DNA of 13,405 nucleotides from CBFGTJ01 sp965651815 (GCA_965651815.1 CBFGTJ010000078.1:1-13405), one strand, 5' to 3'; shown: positions 1 to 6,994, counted from the stretch's first letter. Numbers and translations are program-made. The notes: generated by a model from the sequence alone, not told the origin.

Positions 1-2
1 AG

Positions 3-515
3 TACCTCGCGACCGCGCGCGAAGACCAGAAGTTCGGCATCGCCGGCTCGGACGAGAAGTGCGAGTGGCTGACCGGCGAGCTGGGCCTCGACGCGGCGAT
101 CAACCAACGCGCCGACGAGTTCGCCGAGGCGCTGCGCGCGGCGACACCCGACCGCATCGACGTGTACTTCGACAACGTGGGCGGGTGGATCCTCGACGCG
201 GTGCTGCGCCGGCTGGCGATGCACGCACGGGTCGTGCTCTGCGGCGCCATCTCGGTCTACAACGAGGAGCGCAAGCCGCCCGGGCCGGCGAACTACCTCG
301 AGCTCATCACCCAGCGCGCACGCATGGAGGGCTTCAACACCTTCGACCACTGGGGTCGGTTCGAGGAGATCGCGGCGGAGCTCGCCGGGTGGGTCGCGGA
401 CGGGCGCATCAGGACCCGTGAGACCGTCGTCGAGGGCCTCGACCGTGCACCGGCGGCACTGCGGATGCTCTTCGAGGGCGGCAACACCGGGAAGCTGCTC
501 GTGCGCGTCGGCTGA
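3..515 (+). CDS. NADP-dependent MDR oxidoreductase (PTGR/CurA-like), C-terminal half
   Basis: This is the last 170 codons of a medium-chain dehydrogenase/reductase of the leukotriene B4 dehydrogenase / curcumin reductase (CurA, YncB) type. These cytosolic enzymes use NADPH to reduce the C=C bond of enones. Seen directly: GIAGSDEKCEWL followed by LGLDAAIN, the NADPH-binding part of the Rossmann fold; then VYFDNVGG, a hallmark of this family; then CGAISVYN and the C-terminal segment ending in GNTGKLLVRVG. Family members are about 335 to 340 residues, so roughly half is missing off the left edge. The first 11 or so residues (YLATAREDQKF) do not resemble the hydrophobic strand that normally precedes GIAGS, so the contig edge may be wrong there. 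The gene converges on the DoxX gene with a 27-bp gap. The family call is secure; the substrate is unknown. Confidence 0.9.
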   Translation, partial: YLATAREDQKFGIAGSDEKCEWLTGELGLDAAINQRADEFAEALRAATPDRIDVYFDNVGGWILDAVLRRLAMHARVVLCGAISVYNEERKPPGPANYLELITQRARMEGFNTFDHWGRFEEIAAELAGWVADGRIRTRETVVEGLDRAPAALRMLFEGGNTGKLLVRVG

Positions 516-522
516 GGCCGCT

Positions 523-541
523 CCGACCCGGCGGGGTCCGG
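523..541. terminator. Possible bidirectional hairpin terminator
   Basis: In the 27-bp gap between two convergent genes, CCGACCC pairs with GGGTCcGG: a five-pair GACCC/GGGTC stem plus two outer pairs across a one-base bulge, with a 4-nt loop. There is no T run, as is common for actinobacterial hairpins. Inferred from position and pairing only. Confidence 0.4.
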
Positions 542-542
542 C

Positions 543-917
543 TCAGCGTTCCCGGCAGGCCACGAGCAGCAGTCCGCCGACCAGACCCGCGTTCTTGGCC
601 GCCTGCACCAGGTTGGCCGTGGCCTCCGGGCCCTCCTGGGTCCAGAACGGGTGGCCGACGAGCGTGGTCGGCACGAGCGAGGCGATGAGGCCGAGCGCCG
701 CGGCCCTCGGCAGCCGGTTGAGGACCAGCGCGGCGCCGCCGATCGCCATGGCGGCGCCGTTGAGGCGCACCGCGGTCTCCGCCTCGGGGATGCCCGCCCG
801 GGCCGCGGTCTGCACGCGCGGACCCGGGTCGCGGGCGGCGTCGGAGCCCAGCTTGATGAACATCGCGCCGAGCAGCGCCTGACCGGTTCGCCGACCCACC
901 TTCTGCAACACGCTCAT
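543..917 (-). CDS. DoxX-like integral membrane protein
   Basis: A 124-residue membrane protein of the DoxX family. Four hydrophobic segments are visible at about residues 11-25, 51-67, 72-88 and 106-121, the usual four-helix layout and length. Family hallmarks include the N-terminal RTGQALLGAMFIKLGSDAARDP stretch (split here as RTGQALLGAMF then IKLGSDAARDP) and a charged region before helix 2. DoxX-type proteins are linked in some bacteria to quinone redox or thiol stress, but this subgroup has no assigned reaction. The start at 917 is supported by GAGGAG about 5 nt upstream and by the hydrophobic profile beginning there; the longer open frame upstream is composition-driven. It is divergent from the thioesterase at 1011 and convergent with the oxidoreductase. 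Confidence 0.85.
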   Translation of the reverse strand: MSVLQKVGRRTGQALLGAMFIKLGSDAARDPGPRVQTAARAGIPEAETAVRLNGAAMAIGGAALVLNRLPRAAALGLIASLVPTTLVGHPFWTQEGPEATANLVQAAKNAGLVGGLLLVACRER

Positions 918-956
918 GGCTCCTCCTCGCCGCCCCGCCACCGGAGCGGTCGGCCG

Positions 957-962
957 AGGGTA
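957..962 (-). promoter_or_regulatory. Candidate -10 box for the DoxX gene
   Basis: TACCCT on the minus strand fits the actinobacterial TAnnnT -10 pattern. It would give a leader of about 33 nt carrying the GAGGAG ribosome site. No clear -35 is seen. Confidence 0.35.
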
Positions 963-994
963 CCCAGCCGAGACGTCGGGGCACCGGCGGCGTC

Positions 995-1000
995 TACCCT
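995..1000 (+). promoter_or_regulatory. Candidate -10 box for the double-hotdog thioesterase
   Basis: TACCCT lies 10 nt before the ATG at 1011. A start of transcription 6 to 9 nt downstream would leave almost no leader, so this mRNA may be leaderless or nearly so. No Shine-Dalgarno sequence is apparent. Confidence 0.4.
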
Positions 1001-1010
1001 TCGGCGGGAC

Positions 1011-1814
1011 ATGACCGACGTGCCGAACCAACCGATGTCGGTGCCGAGCCGCCTCGGCGCCACCGCCCGCTACGAGGACGGCGAGCTGATCATCGACACG
1101 GTCCCCCAGCCCCAGACGCTCCGCCACGGGGTGCTGCGTGGCAGCGTGCTCTCCTTCGCACTCGACGCCGTCGCGGGGATCACGCTCGACCAGGACCCCG
1201 ATGCGTGGGCGCTCACGACCGACATGACCCTGCGCATGCGACCGGTGCCCGCGCCCCGCTGCGTCAGCGCCCGCACCCGGGTGCTGCGAGAGGGGCGCCG
1301 CTCCGCCACGTGCAAGGTCGACATGACCGCGCCCGACGGGTCGCTCGTGGCGACCGGCGCGGTGGGCTTCGCCAGGGTCGCCCGCAAGCCCGACGACCCA
1401 CCGAAGCCCATCGTCACCCCCGAGCAGGCGCCGATGGTGCTGCGCGACCTGGGGACGCTCTCGTTGCCCCTGCGCGCGGAGGCCGGCATCGAGGTGGTCG
1501 ACGCGGCCGAGGGCGTCGTCGAGGTCGAGGTCACGCCGCGGCTGCTCAACCCGGCGGGCACCCTGCAGGGCGCGATGGTCGCGCTGCTCGCCGAAGCCGC
1601 GGCGGAGGACCTGGTCGAGGCGAGGTTCGGCGAACCGGCGGTCGTGGTCGACCTGGACCTGCGCTACCTCGGCAAGGTGGGCTCCGGCCGGGTGCGGACC
1701 CGCTGCCGCCTGCTCGGCGACACCGCGGACTCCCCGGTCGAGGTGGAGCTCGTCGAGGTGTCGTCCGGCGACGTCACCACACTCGTGCACGCGCGGGCGG
1801 TGCGGCCCGCCTGA
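1011..1814 (+). CDS. Tandem hotdog-fold acyl-CoA thioesterase-like protein
   Basis: A 267-residue protein made of two PaaI-like hotdog units. The first runs from about residue 15 to 125 with LRHGVLRGSVLSFALDAVAG as its central helix region. The second runs from about 145 to 267 with LLNPAGTLQGAMVALLAEAA, close to the classic NPxGTLHGG motif. In the second unit Gln186 stands where the motif usually has His, and Glu195 sits in the position of the usual acidic residue. Hotdog thioesterases hydrolyse acyl-CoA thioesters in the cytosol; the substrate here cannot be read. The linker at 126-145 is Pro-rich. The ATG at 1011 is chosen because it follows a -10-like TACCCT; Met9 (1035) is an alternative. 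The gene converges on cadI with a 15-bp gap. Confidence 0.8.
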   Translation: MTDVPNQPMSVPSRLGATARYEDGELIIDTVPQPQTLRHGVLRGSVLSFALDAVAGITLDQDPDAWALTTDMTLRMRPVPAPRCVSARTRVLREGRRSATCKVDMTAPDGSLVATGAVGFARVARKPDDPPKPIVTPEQAPMVLRDLGTLSLPLRAEAGIEVVDAAEGVVEVEVTPRLLNPAGTLQGAMVALLAEAAAEDLVEARFGEPAVVVDLDLRYLGKVGSGRVRTRCRLLGDTADSPVEVELVEVSSGDVTTLVHARAVRPA

Positions 1815-1829
1815 GGCGAGCGAGCGGGC

Positions 1830-2222
1830 TCAGCAGCAGCCCGCCGACGGCGACATCACCTCGGCGTCGCCGGTCTTGACGTACACCTCCCACGGCGCAC
1901 CGTCCGGGTCGTCCACCCAGGTCTCGGTCTTCGTCGCGAAGCAACACGTCGTGTCGTCGACGCCGGTGGTGGCGAGCCCGTCGCTGCGGAGGCGTGCCTC
2001 GGCGGCCTCGACCTCCTCGCCGGAGTCGACCTCGATGCCGAGGTGGTTGAGGGTGCCGCCGACCTCGCCCTCGATGAGCACCAGCTTGAGGGGCGGATCG
2101 GCCACCTCGAAGTTGGCGTACCCGGGCTTGCGCTTCGCCGGCGTGGTGTCGAACAGCCGTGAGTAGAAGGAGACGGCCTCCTCGAGGTCGGACACGTTCA
2201 GGGCCAGCTGCACTCGCGACAT
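1830..2222 (-). CDS. cadI: ArsI/CadI-family metal(loid) resistance enzyme (cadmium-induced protein CadI)
   Basis: A 130-residue VOC-fold protein. The opening MSRVQLALNV, then FYSRLF, AKRKPGYANF, DPPLKLVL and GGTLNHLG, closely follow mycobacterial CadI. Expected metal and substrate residues are visible: His60 in NHLGIEV, the vicinal pair Cys93-Cys94 in TTCCFAT, and Glu112 in WEVY. ArsI, the best-studied relative, is a non-haem iron dioxygenase that cleaves the C-As bond of trivalent organoarsenicals; in CadI proteins position 5 is Gln rather than His, as here, so lyase activity is not assured. The C-terminus ends in a further Cys129-Cys130 pair. The ATG at 2222 has GGAGG 5 nt upstream. It is divergent from arsR across a 68-bp gap with a palindrome, so repression by that ArsR and induction by Cd or As is likely. 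Confidence 0.9.
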   Translation of the reverse strand: MSRVQLALNVSDLEEAVSFYSRLFDTTPAKRKPGYANFEVADPPLKLVLIEGEVGGTLNHLGIEVDSGEEVEAAEARLRSDGLATTGVDDTTCCFATKTETWVDDPDGAPWEVYVKTGDAEVMSPSAGCC

Positions 2223-2235
2223 CGGGGCCTCCGGT

Positions 2236-2241
2236 AATGTA
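2236..2241 (-). promoter_or_regulatory. Candidate -10 box for cadI
   Basis: TACATT on the minus strand fits TAnnnT. It directly abuts the 16-bp palindrome, which would then lie in the -35/-10 spacer, a place where a bound repressor blocks polymerase. Confidence 0.35.
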
Positions 2242-2256
2242 TTGACGATCGTCAAT
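2241..2256. promoter_or_regulatory. Perfect 16-bp palindrome, probable ArsR operator
   Basis: ATTGACGATCGTCAAT equals its own reverse complement. It is the most AT-rich spot in the cadI/arsR gap and carries TTGACG on both strands, a good -35-like hexamer. ArsR/SmtB repressors bind such inverted repeats near their own promoters. Binding by this ArsR is inferred from position. Confidence 0.7.
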
Positions 2257-2258
2257 GT

Positions 2259-2274
2259 ATCGATAGGCGTCGAT
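2259..2274. promoter_or_regulatory. Second inverted repeat in the cadI/arsR gap
   Basis: ATCGA and TCGAT are separated by 6 bp, three bases after the main palindrome and before the arsR start. It may be a weaker second operator half or chance. Confidence 0.3.
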
Positions 2275-2280
2275 GCATGC

Positions 2281-2286
2281 AAGGAG
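2281..2286 (+). promoter_or_regulatory. Ribosome binding site deciding the arsR start
   Basis: AAGGAG lies 4 nt before GTG at 2291. The in-frame ATG at 2273 has no such site and overlaps the second inverted repeat, so GTG 2291 is preferred. Confidence 0.55.
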
Positions 2287-2290
2287 CCCT

Positions 2291-2641
2291 GTGACGTCCG
2301 ACGAGACCATCGACTGCTGCCCGCAGCTGCTCACCGCCCCGCTGGCCGAAGCCGAGGCGGACGAGCTCGCGGCTGCGTTCAGGGCGCTCGCCGACCCGGT
2401 ACGGCTCCGGCTGCTGTCGCTCATCGCCAACGCTCCCGACGGCACCGCGTGCTCGTGTGACCTGGAGGAGCCGGTGGGGAAGAGCCAGTCGACGGTCTCG
2501 CACCACCTGTCCCTGCTCGCGGACGCCGGCCTGATCACGAAGGAGAGGGTCGGCCGCTGGGTGAACTGCACGATCGTGCCGGAGCGGCTTGCCGCACTGT
2601 GCGACGCGCTCGCGGGGTCGTCGGCTCAGGTCCCGCAGTAG
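2291..2641 (+). CDS. arsR: ArsR/SmtB-family metal(loid)-responsive repressor
   Basis: A 116-residue winged-helix repressor. Visible in order: N-terminal Cys9-Cys10 (TIDCCPQ), the FRALADPVRLRLLSLI helix typical of the family at about 30-45, the Cys54-x-Cys56 pair (ACSCDL), the recognition helix SQSTVSHHLSLLADAGL at about 68-85, and a short wing (VGRWVNCTI). In Corynebacterium glutamicum ArsR the As(III) site is made of an N-terminal Cys pair plus a Cys near the recognition helix of the partner subunit; this protein has that pattern. It should leave DNA on binding As(III), Sb(III) or possibly Cd(II), releasing cadI and itself. The 3' end overlaps the convergent selO gene by 16 bp. Metal specificity cannot be fixed from sequence. 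Confidence 0.9.
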   Translation: MTSDETIDCCPQLLTAPLAEAEADELAAAFRALADPVRLRLLSLIANAPDGTACSCDLEEPVGKSQSTVSHHLSLLADAGLITKERVGRWVNCTIVPERLAALCDALAGSSAQVPQ

Positions 2642-4104
2642 GTCACGTACCGCCCGAAGCCCTCCGGGGCGGGGCCCGCGTACTCCTCGAGCCCCGGCCG
2701 CTCCTCGAACGGGCGGGAGACCACCTCGACCAGCCGCCGGAAGGGCTCGAGGTCACCTTCGGTCGCCGCGTCGAGGGCGGCTTCGACCTGGTGGTTCCTC
2801 GGCACGTAGCGGGGGTTGACCTCGTCCATGCCGTCCGCGAGGGACGCAGGGGGGAGCTCCTGGGCGGTGGCGCGCGCCCGCCAGCGCTCGCACCAGCGGT
2901 CGAACGCCGCGGCGTCGGAGAAGAGGGCACGCGCGGGGGCCTCGTCGCCACGCAGCACCGACGAGAGCGACCGGAACGCCGAGGTCATGTCCACCCGCTG
3001 GGTGTGAAGCATCGCGAGCAGGTCGTCGATGAGCTGGTCGTCGCCCTCGCGCCCCTCCGCCAGGCCGAGCTTGCGGCGCATCCCCTCCGCGAGGTGCCCG
3101 TTGTAGCGGTCGGCGAAGGTGCCCAGGCGCTCCTTCGCGACCTCGACCGCGGCGTCCGCGTCGTCCGCGAGCAGCGGCAGCAGCGTCTCGGCGAACCTGG
3201 TGAGGTTCCACTGCACGACCGCGGGCTGGTTGCCGAAGGCGTACCGGCCGCCGTGGTCGATCGAGGAGAACACGGTCGCAGGGTCGAACGCGTCCATGAA
3301 CGCGCACGGGCCGTAGTCGATGGTCTCGCCGGAGATCGTCGTGTTGTCGGTGTTCATCACGCCGTGCACGAACCCCACCTGCATCCACGCCGCGACCAGG
3401 CGCGCCTGCGCCTCGACGACCGCGTCGAGCAGCGCCTCGTACGGGCGGTCGGCCGCGGCGGCGTCGGTGTGGTGGCGTGAGAGCGCGTGGTCGGCCAGGC
3501 GTCGCACGAGGTCCGTGCCGCCCGTCGCCGCGGCGTACTGGAACGTGCCGACACGGAGGTGGCTCGCCGCGACGCGCACCAGCACCGCGCCGGGCAGCAT
3601 CCGCTCGCGCATCACCTCCTCACCGGTGGCCACGACGGCGAGGGAGCGGGTGGTCGGGATGCCGAGGGCGTGCATCGCCTCGCTCACGACGTACTCGCGC
3701 AGCATCGGGCCCACCGCCGCCTTGCCGTCCCCGCCGCGTGCGAAGGGCGTGCGGCCGGAGCCCTTCAGGTGCACGTCGCGCCGCCGGCCCGCGGTGTCGC
3801 GCACCTCGCCGAGCAGGAGGGCCCTGCCGTCCCCGAGACGGGGGGAGTAGCCGCCGAACTGGTGGCCCGCGTACGCCTGCGCGACCGGGGTGGCCCCGGG
3901 TGGCACGGAGTTGCCCAGCAGCACCGCGACCCCCTCGGGGGTGCGGAGCGCCTCCGGGTCGAGCCCCAGCTCGACCGCCAGCGGCTCGTTCAGTGCGAGG
4001 AGCGTGGGTTCCGGAGCCGGCTCGGCCTGCCACGGCACGCACAGCTCCGGCAGCTCGCGGGCGAAGCGATCGTCGAGCTGCAGGACGGCGGCGGCGAGGG
4101 ACAT
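2626..4104 (-). CDS. selO: Protein adenylyltransferase SelO (YdiU/UPF0061)
   Basis: A 492-residue pseudokinase-fold enzyme that transfers AMP from ATP to Ser, Thr or Tyr of proteins and is tied to redox stress. Motifs in order: YAGHQFGGYSPRLGDGRALL (about 78-97), HLKGSGRTPF with Lys114 (nucleotide phosphates), LVRVAASHLRVGTF (about 175-188), HGVMNTDN with Asn251 and Asp253 (catalysis and metal), and IDYGPCAFMD with Asp263. FGNQPAVVQWNL and DEVNPRYVPRN follow. The C-terminus is YCGT: Cys at the third-last position matches the conserved redox Cys of bacterial SelO, which is selenocysteine in animals. Length is normal. The ATG at 4104 has a TAGCCT box 7 nt upstream and no strong ribosome site, suggesting a leaderless mRNA. 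It overlaps arsR tail to tail by 16 bp and is divergent from the serine hydrolase. Confidence 0.95.
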   Translation of the reverse strand: MSLAAAVLQLDDRFARELPELCVPWQAEPAPEPTLLALNEPLAVELGLDPEALRTPEGVAVLLGNSVPPGATPVAQAYAGHQFGGYSPRLGDGRALLLGEVRDTAGRRRDVHLKGSGRTPFARGGDGKAAVGPMLREYVVSEAMHALGIPTTRSLAVVATGEEVMRERMLPGAVLVRVAASHLRVGTFQYAAATGGTDLVRRLADHALSRHHTDAAAADRPYEALLDAVVEAQARLVAAWMQVGFVHGVMNTDNTTISGETIDYGPCAFMDAFDPATVFSSIDHGGRYAFGNQPAVVQWNLTRFAETLLPLLADDADAAVEVAKERLGTFADRYNGHLAEGMRRKLGLAEGREGDDQLIDDLLAMLHTQRVDMTSAFRSLSSVLRGDEAPARALFSDAAAFDRWCERWRARATAQELPPASLADGMDEVNPRYVPRNHQVEAALDAATEGDLEPFRRLVEVVSRPFEERPGLEEYAGPAPEGFGRYVTYCGT

Positions 4105-4111
4105 GTCCCCG

Positions 4112-4117
4112 AGGCTA
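4112..4117 (-). promoter_or_regulatory. Candidate -10 box for selO (leaderless)
   Basis: TAGCCT on the minus strand, then exactly 7 nt, then the ATG at 4104. Transcription would begin at or next to the start codon. Confidence 0.5.
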
Positions 4118-4146
4118 CGGGGCGACGGCCTCCCGGCGACGTAGCC
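4113..4146. repeat. Inverted repeat in the selO/serine hydrolase gap
   Basis: GGCTACG (4113-4119) and CGTAGCC (4140-4146) form a 7-bp inverted repeat with a 20-bp spacer. The left arm overlaps the selO -10 candidate. It may bind a regulator or be chance. Confidence 0.3.
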
Positions 4147-4179
4147 CCCGGTGTCCCGCCCGCGCGGTGGCGGCATCGG

Positions 4180-4185
4180 TACCAT
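4180..4185 (+). promoter_or_regulatory. Candidate -10 box for the serine hydrolase (leaderless)
   Basis: TACCAT, then exactly 7 nt, then the ATG at 4193. No Shine-Dalgarno sequence precedes the ATG. Confidence 0.5.
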
Positions 4186-4192
4186 CCGCCGG

Positions 4193-5395
4193 ATGTCACA
4201 CGACGGCACGACCTCGCCGCGCTCGCAGCGCCACCCGTGGTGGCGGGGGCTCCTCGCTGCCACGCTCGCCGCGCTCGTCGCGGCGGCCGGCTGCAGCGGC
4301 GGGGACGACGAGCCGCGTGAGGACGACGCGGCTCCCGAACGGGACTTCGGGGAGGTCGCCGAGACCATCGACGCCTACGTGGAGGAGGAGGGTCTCAACG
4401 GCGCCGGGTTCGTCGTCGTGCACCGCGACGAGGGCATCGTGTTCGAGCACTACGCCGGCGTGTTCGGCCCGGACCGCGTCAGCCTGGTCGCGTCGTCCTC
4501 GAAGATGATCACCGCCGGGGTCCTGATGCGGCTCCACGACCAGGGCGTGCTCGACGTCGACGCCCCGGTCGCCGACGTCGTCGACTGGGGTGCCGAGCAC
4601 CCCGACATCGCGCCGGTGCACCTGATCTCGAACAGCTCCGGGCTCGTGGGGCTCTCCGACGAGCCCGCGTACCGGCCGTACCTCTGCCAGTACCTGCATG
4701 CCGGCACGATGCAGGACTGCGCCGAGCAGATCTTCACCACCCCCGAGGACGACGAGGACGTCGTGCCACCGGACACCCGGTTCCGCTACGGGGGCGGCCA
4801 GTGGCAGGTGGCGGGTGCCGTCGCGGAGATCGCGTCCGGCAAGAGCTGGGACGAGCTGATCGATGAGACCTACGTCGAGCCCTGCGGCGTCGACAGCCTC
4901 GGGTACAACAACCACTACACGGTCCTCGTCGGTGAGGGCGGGCCGTTCGCACACCCCACCCAGTTCGACGGTGACCCGTCGGTGATCGACCCCACCGAGA
5001 ACCCGAACATGGAGGGTGGGGCCTACATCAGCCCGTCGGACTACGCCGAGCTGCTCCTGATGCACCTCCGGGGCGGCCGCTGCGGCGAGGTCCAGGTGCT
5101 CTCGCCCGAGTCCGTGGACCGGATGCACCGGGACAGGGTGAAGGACGCCTATGGCGGCGACACCGGCCGCGGCGGGCCTTCCGGGGAGTCCGCGGGGTAC
5201 GGGCTGGGCTGGTGGGTCGCCGCGGACGACCCCTCGCACATCCAGGACGGCGGGTCCTTCGGCTCGGTGCCGTGGCTGGACCTCGAGGACGGCTACGGCG
5301 CCTATCTGGTCATCGAGGCGACCAGCCCACAGGGCCAGCGCCTGGCGGAGCAGCTCCGCCCGCTCGTCGACGAGCTGATGGCCCCCGCCGGGTGA
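4193..5395 (+). CDS. Exported serine hydrolase, beta-lactamase class C/esterase-like lipoprotein
   Basis: A 400-residue protein of the beta-lactamase-related serine hydrolase family. The N-terminus has an Arg/Trp region, a hydrophobic stretch at about 19-33 and Cys34 in VAAAGC, a loose lipobox, so it is probably a lipid-anchored extracytoplasmic protein; an acidic linker (GDDEPREDD) follows. The catalytic SxxK is Ser101-x-x-Lys104 in VASSSKM, and HLISNSSGL at 143-151 matches the family's HLLTHTSGL. The second motif, usually YxN, reads Tyr199-Gly-Gly, and the third reads DGGSFG (about 352-357) with no clear Lys/His-x-Gly, so it is more likely an esterase, peptidase or amidase than a true beta-lactamase. 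Extra Cys residues (165, 176 and two later) may form disulfides. ATG 4193 is preferred over 4151 because of the TACCAT box. It ends 4 bp from phoD. Confidence 0.85.
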   Translation: MSHDGTTSPRSQRHPWWRGLLAATLAALVAAAGCSGGDDEPREDDAAPERDFGEVAETIDAYVEEEGLNGAGFVVVHRDEGIVFEHYAGVFGPDRVSLVASSSKMITAGVLMRLHDQGVLDVDAPVADVVDWGAEHPDIAPVHLISNSSGLVGLSDEPAYRPYLCQYLHAGTMQDCAEQIFTTPEDDEDVVPPDTRFRYGGGQWQVAGAVAEIASGKSWDELIDETYVEPCGVDSLGYNNHYTVLVGEGGPFAHPTQFDGDPSVIDPTENPNMEGGAYISPSDYAELLLMHLRGGRCGEVQVLSPESVDRMHRDRVKDAYGGDTGRGGPSGESAGYGLGWWVAADDPSHIQDGGSFGSVPWLDLEDGYGAYLVIEATSPQGQRLAEQLRPLVDELMAPAG

Positions 5396-5399
5396 GCCC

Positions 5400-6959
5400 T
5401 CAGAGCCGGGTGACGGTCGGCTGCACCACGCCAGGGGTCGCGGTGAACCGGACCCGCGGGGTCGGCAGGGCCTGCCGGCTCGTCGGGCGCAGCTCGTGGA
5501 AGGTGACCGTCATGCCCTCCGGGGTGGCCTCCAGCAGCCCGTAGCCGTTGCGGCGGACCTCCATGTAGTCGAACTCCGGGTCCGTGCGGTAGGAGCCCAG
5601 CCCCCCGGCGAGGAGGTTCTCGAGCGGTCCGCTCGGGGAGGTGATCGATCCACCGGTGTACTCGTAGGCCACCAGCGGCGCCGTGGGGTCGTCGTAGTCG
5701 GTGCTGACGGGCGCCGCCATGAACGAGTGCTGGTCCCCGGTGAGGAACGCCACGTCGGTGATCCCCTCGGTGGCGAGGTGCGACAGGACGAGGTCGCGCT
5801 CCCACCCGTACCCGTCCCAGGAGTCGGTGCCGAGGTACAGGCCGGCGTGCTTCGGCAACGACGGGTCGAGCGCGCGCAGCTCCGGCGTGTCCAGGTCGAC
5901 GAGGCGGATCGGGGCGATCATCACCGGGTTCCCGACCAGCTTCCAGCGCACCCCGTCGCCCTGCGCCGCGGTGAGCGAGTCGAGCAGCCACTGGCGTTGG
6001 GCCTCGCCGAGCATCGAGCGGCCGACCGACTGGAGGTCGCCGGTCATGACCTGCAGGCCGAGGATGCCGAGCACCGGCTCGCCGAGGGGCACGTCGCGGT
6101 ACTGCCGGCTGTCGAGCAGGAGCACCTCGGCCAGGTCGCCCCAGCGCAGGCTGCGGTGGATCCGGGTGCCCTCGATCGGCCACACCGGCATGTACTCGAA
6201 CCAGGCGCGGTACGCCGCCTCGGCGCGCTCGGGGTCCTCGGTGAAGATCGTCCGGCTGTAGTCGTTGACGATCTCGTGGTCGTCCCAGATCGGCACGAGT
6301 GGGTGCGCGGCATGGGCGGCCTGCAGGTCCGGGTCGCTGCGGTACAGCAGGTACTTCGCCCGGTACTCCGCGAGCGTGTCGACGTCCTCGATCGGCTCGG
6401 GCCGCACCCGCCGCAGCAGCTGGATGGCGATCGACTCGTAGATGTAGTCGCCGAGGAAGAGCACGGCGTCGAGGTCCCGCGCGGCGATGTCCCGCCACGC
6501 CCCGTAGAAGCCGCCCGCGTAGGACTGGCACGAGCAGAACGCGACCCGCAGCGACGACGGGCTCGACGTGGGGTCGGGCAGGGTGCGCGCACGGCCGACC
6601 CGGGAGGTCTCGCCCCCACCGGTGAACCGGAACCAGTACGAGGTCCCCGGCGCGAGTCCCTCCACGAGGACCTTGACGCAGCCGTCCGCGTCCGGGTCGA
6701 CCGGTGCGGTCCCGGAGTCGACCACGGTGTCGAACGTGGGGCTCGTCGCCACCTCCCAGCCGACCGAGGTGGTCGCGGGCGCGTTCGCGAGGTCGACGCG
6801 GGTCCACAGCACCGCCGCGGTGGGCGAGTGCAGCCCTGACGCGACGCCCACGGAGAAGACCCCGTCGAGGTCGGGCGGCGGCGCGCACGCCGTGAACGAC
6901 CCGAGCGCCGCCGCTCCGGCGAGACCGCTGCCGATGAGGAAGTCCCTGCGCTGCACCAC
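5400..6959 (-). CDS. phoD: Alkaline phosphatase D (PhoD) family protein, Tat-exported
   Basis: A 519-residue phosphodiesterase/phosphatase. The N-terminus has the twin-arginine motif QRRDFL (Arg4-Arg5), a weakly hydrophobic region and Cys25 in SFTAC, so it is probably a Tat-exported lipoprotein. The PhoD N-terminal domain spans about 33-125 (FSVGVASGLHSPTAAVLWTR). The metallophosphatase domain follows: FCSCQSY (141-147), LFLGDYIYE (167-175), IWDDHEIVNDY (224-234), LLDSRQYR (281-288), VGNPVMIAP (342-350) and LTGDQHSFM (406-414), carrying the Cys, Asp, Tyr and His ligands of the Fe/Ca centre. PhoD releases phosphate from phosphodiesters outside the cell, usually under phosphate limitation; no Pho box was recognised. 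The start is the GTG at 6959, with AAGGGGGA 4 nt upstream; a second GTG follows at once. A TACGCT box lies upstream. Confidence 0.93.
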   Translation of the reverse strand: MVQRRDFLIGSGLAGAAALGSFTACAPPPDLDGVFSVGVASGLHSPTAAVLWTRVDLANAPATTSVGWEVATSPTFDTVVDSGTAPVDPDADGCVKVLVEGLAPGTSYWFRFTGGGETSRVGRARTLPDPTSSPSSLRVAFCSCQSYAGGFYGAWRDIAARDLDAVLFLGDYIYESIAIQLLRRVRPEPIEDVDTLAEYRAKYLLYRSDPDLQAAHAAHPLVPIWDDHEIVNDYSRTIFTEDPERAEAAYRAWFEYMPVWPIEGTRIHRSLRWGDLAEVLLLDSRQYRDVPLGEPVLGILGLQVMTGDLQSVGRSMLGEAQRQWLLDSLTAAQGDGVRWKLVGNPVMIAPIRLVDLDTPELRALDPSLPKHAGLYLGTDSWDGYGWERDLVLSHLATEGITDVAFLTGDQHSFMAAPVSTDYDDPTAPLVAYEYTGGSITSPSGPLENLLAGGLGSYRTDPEFDYMEVRRNGYGLLEATPEGMTVTFHELRPTSRQALPTPRVRFTATPGVVQPTVTRL

Positions 6960-6988
6960 GGCGTCCCCCTTCCCCGTGCGTGCGATCG

Positions 6989-6994
6989 AGCGTA
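6989..6994 (-). promoter_or_regulatory. Candidate -10 box for phoD
   Basis: TACGCT on the minus strand fits TAnnnT and would give a leader of about 23 nt that includes the AAGGGGGA ribosome site. Confidence 0.4.

Noticed and set aside
2273..2290. ATG at 2273 as the arsR start
   Set aside because: It lacks a ribosome site and lies in an inverted repeat, whereas GTG 2291 follows AAGGAG. The spacing to GTG is a little short, so this is a preference, not proof.
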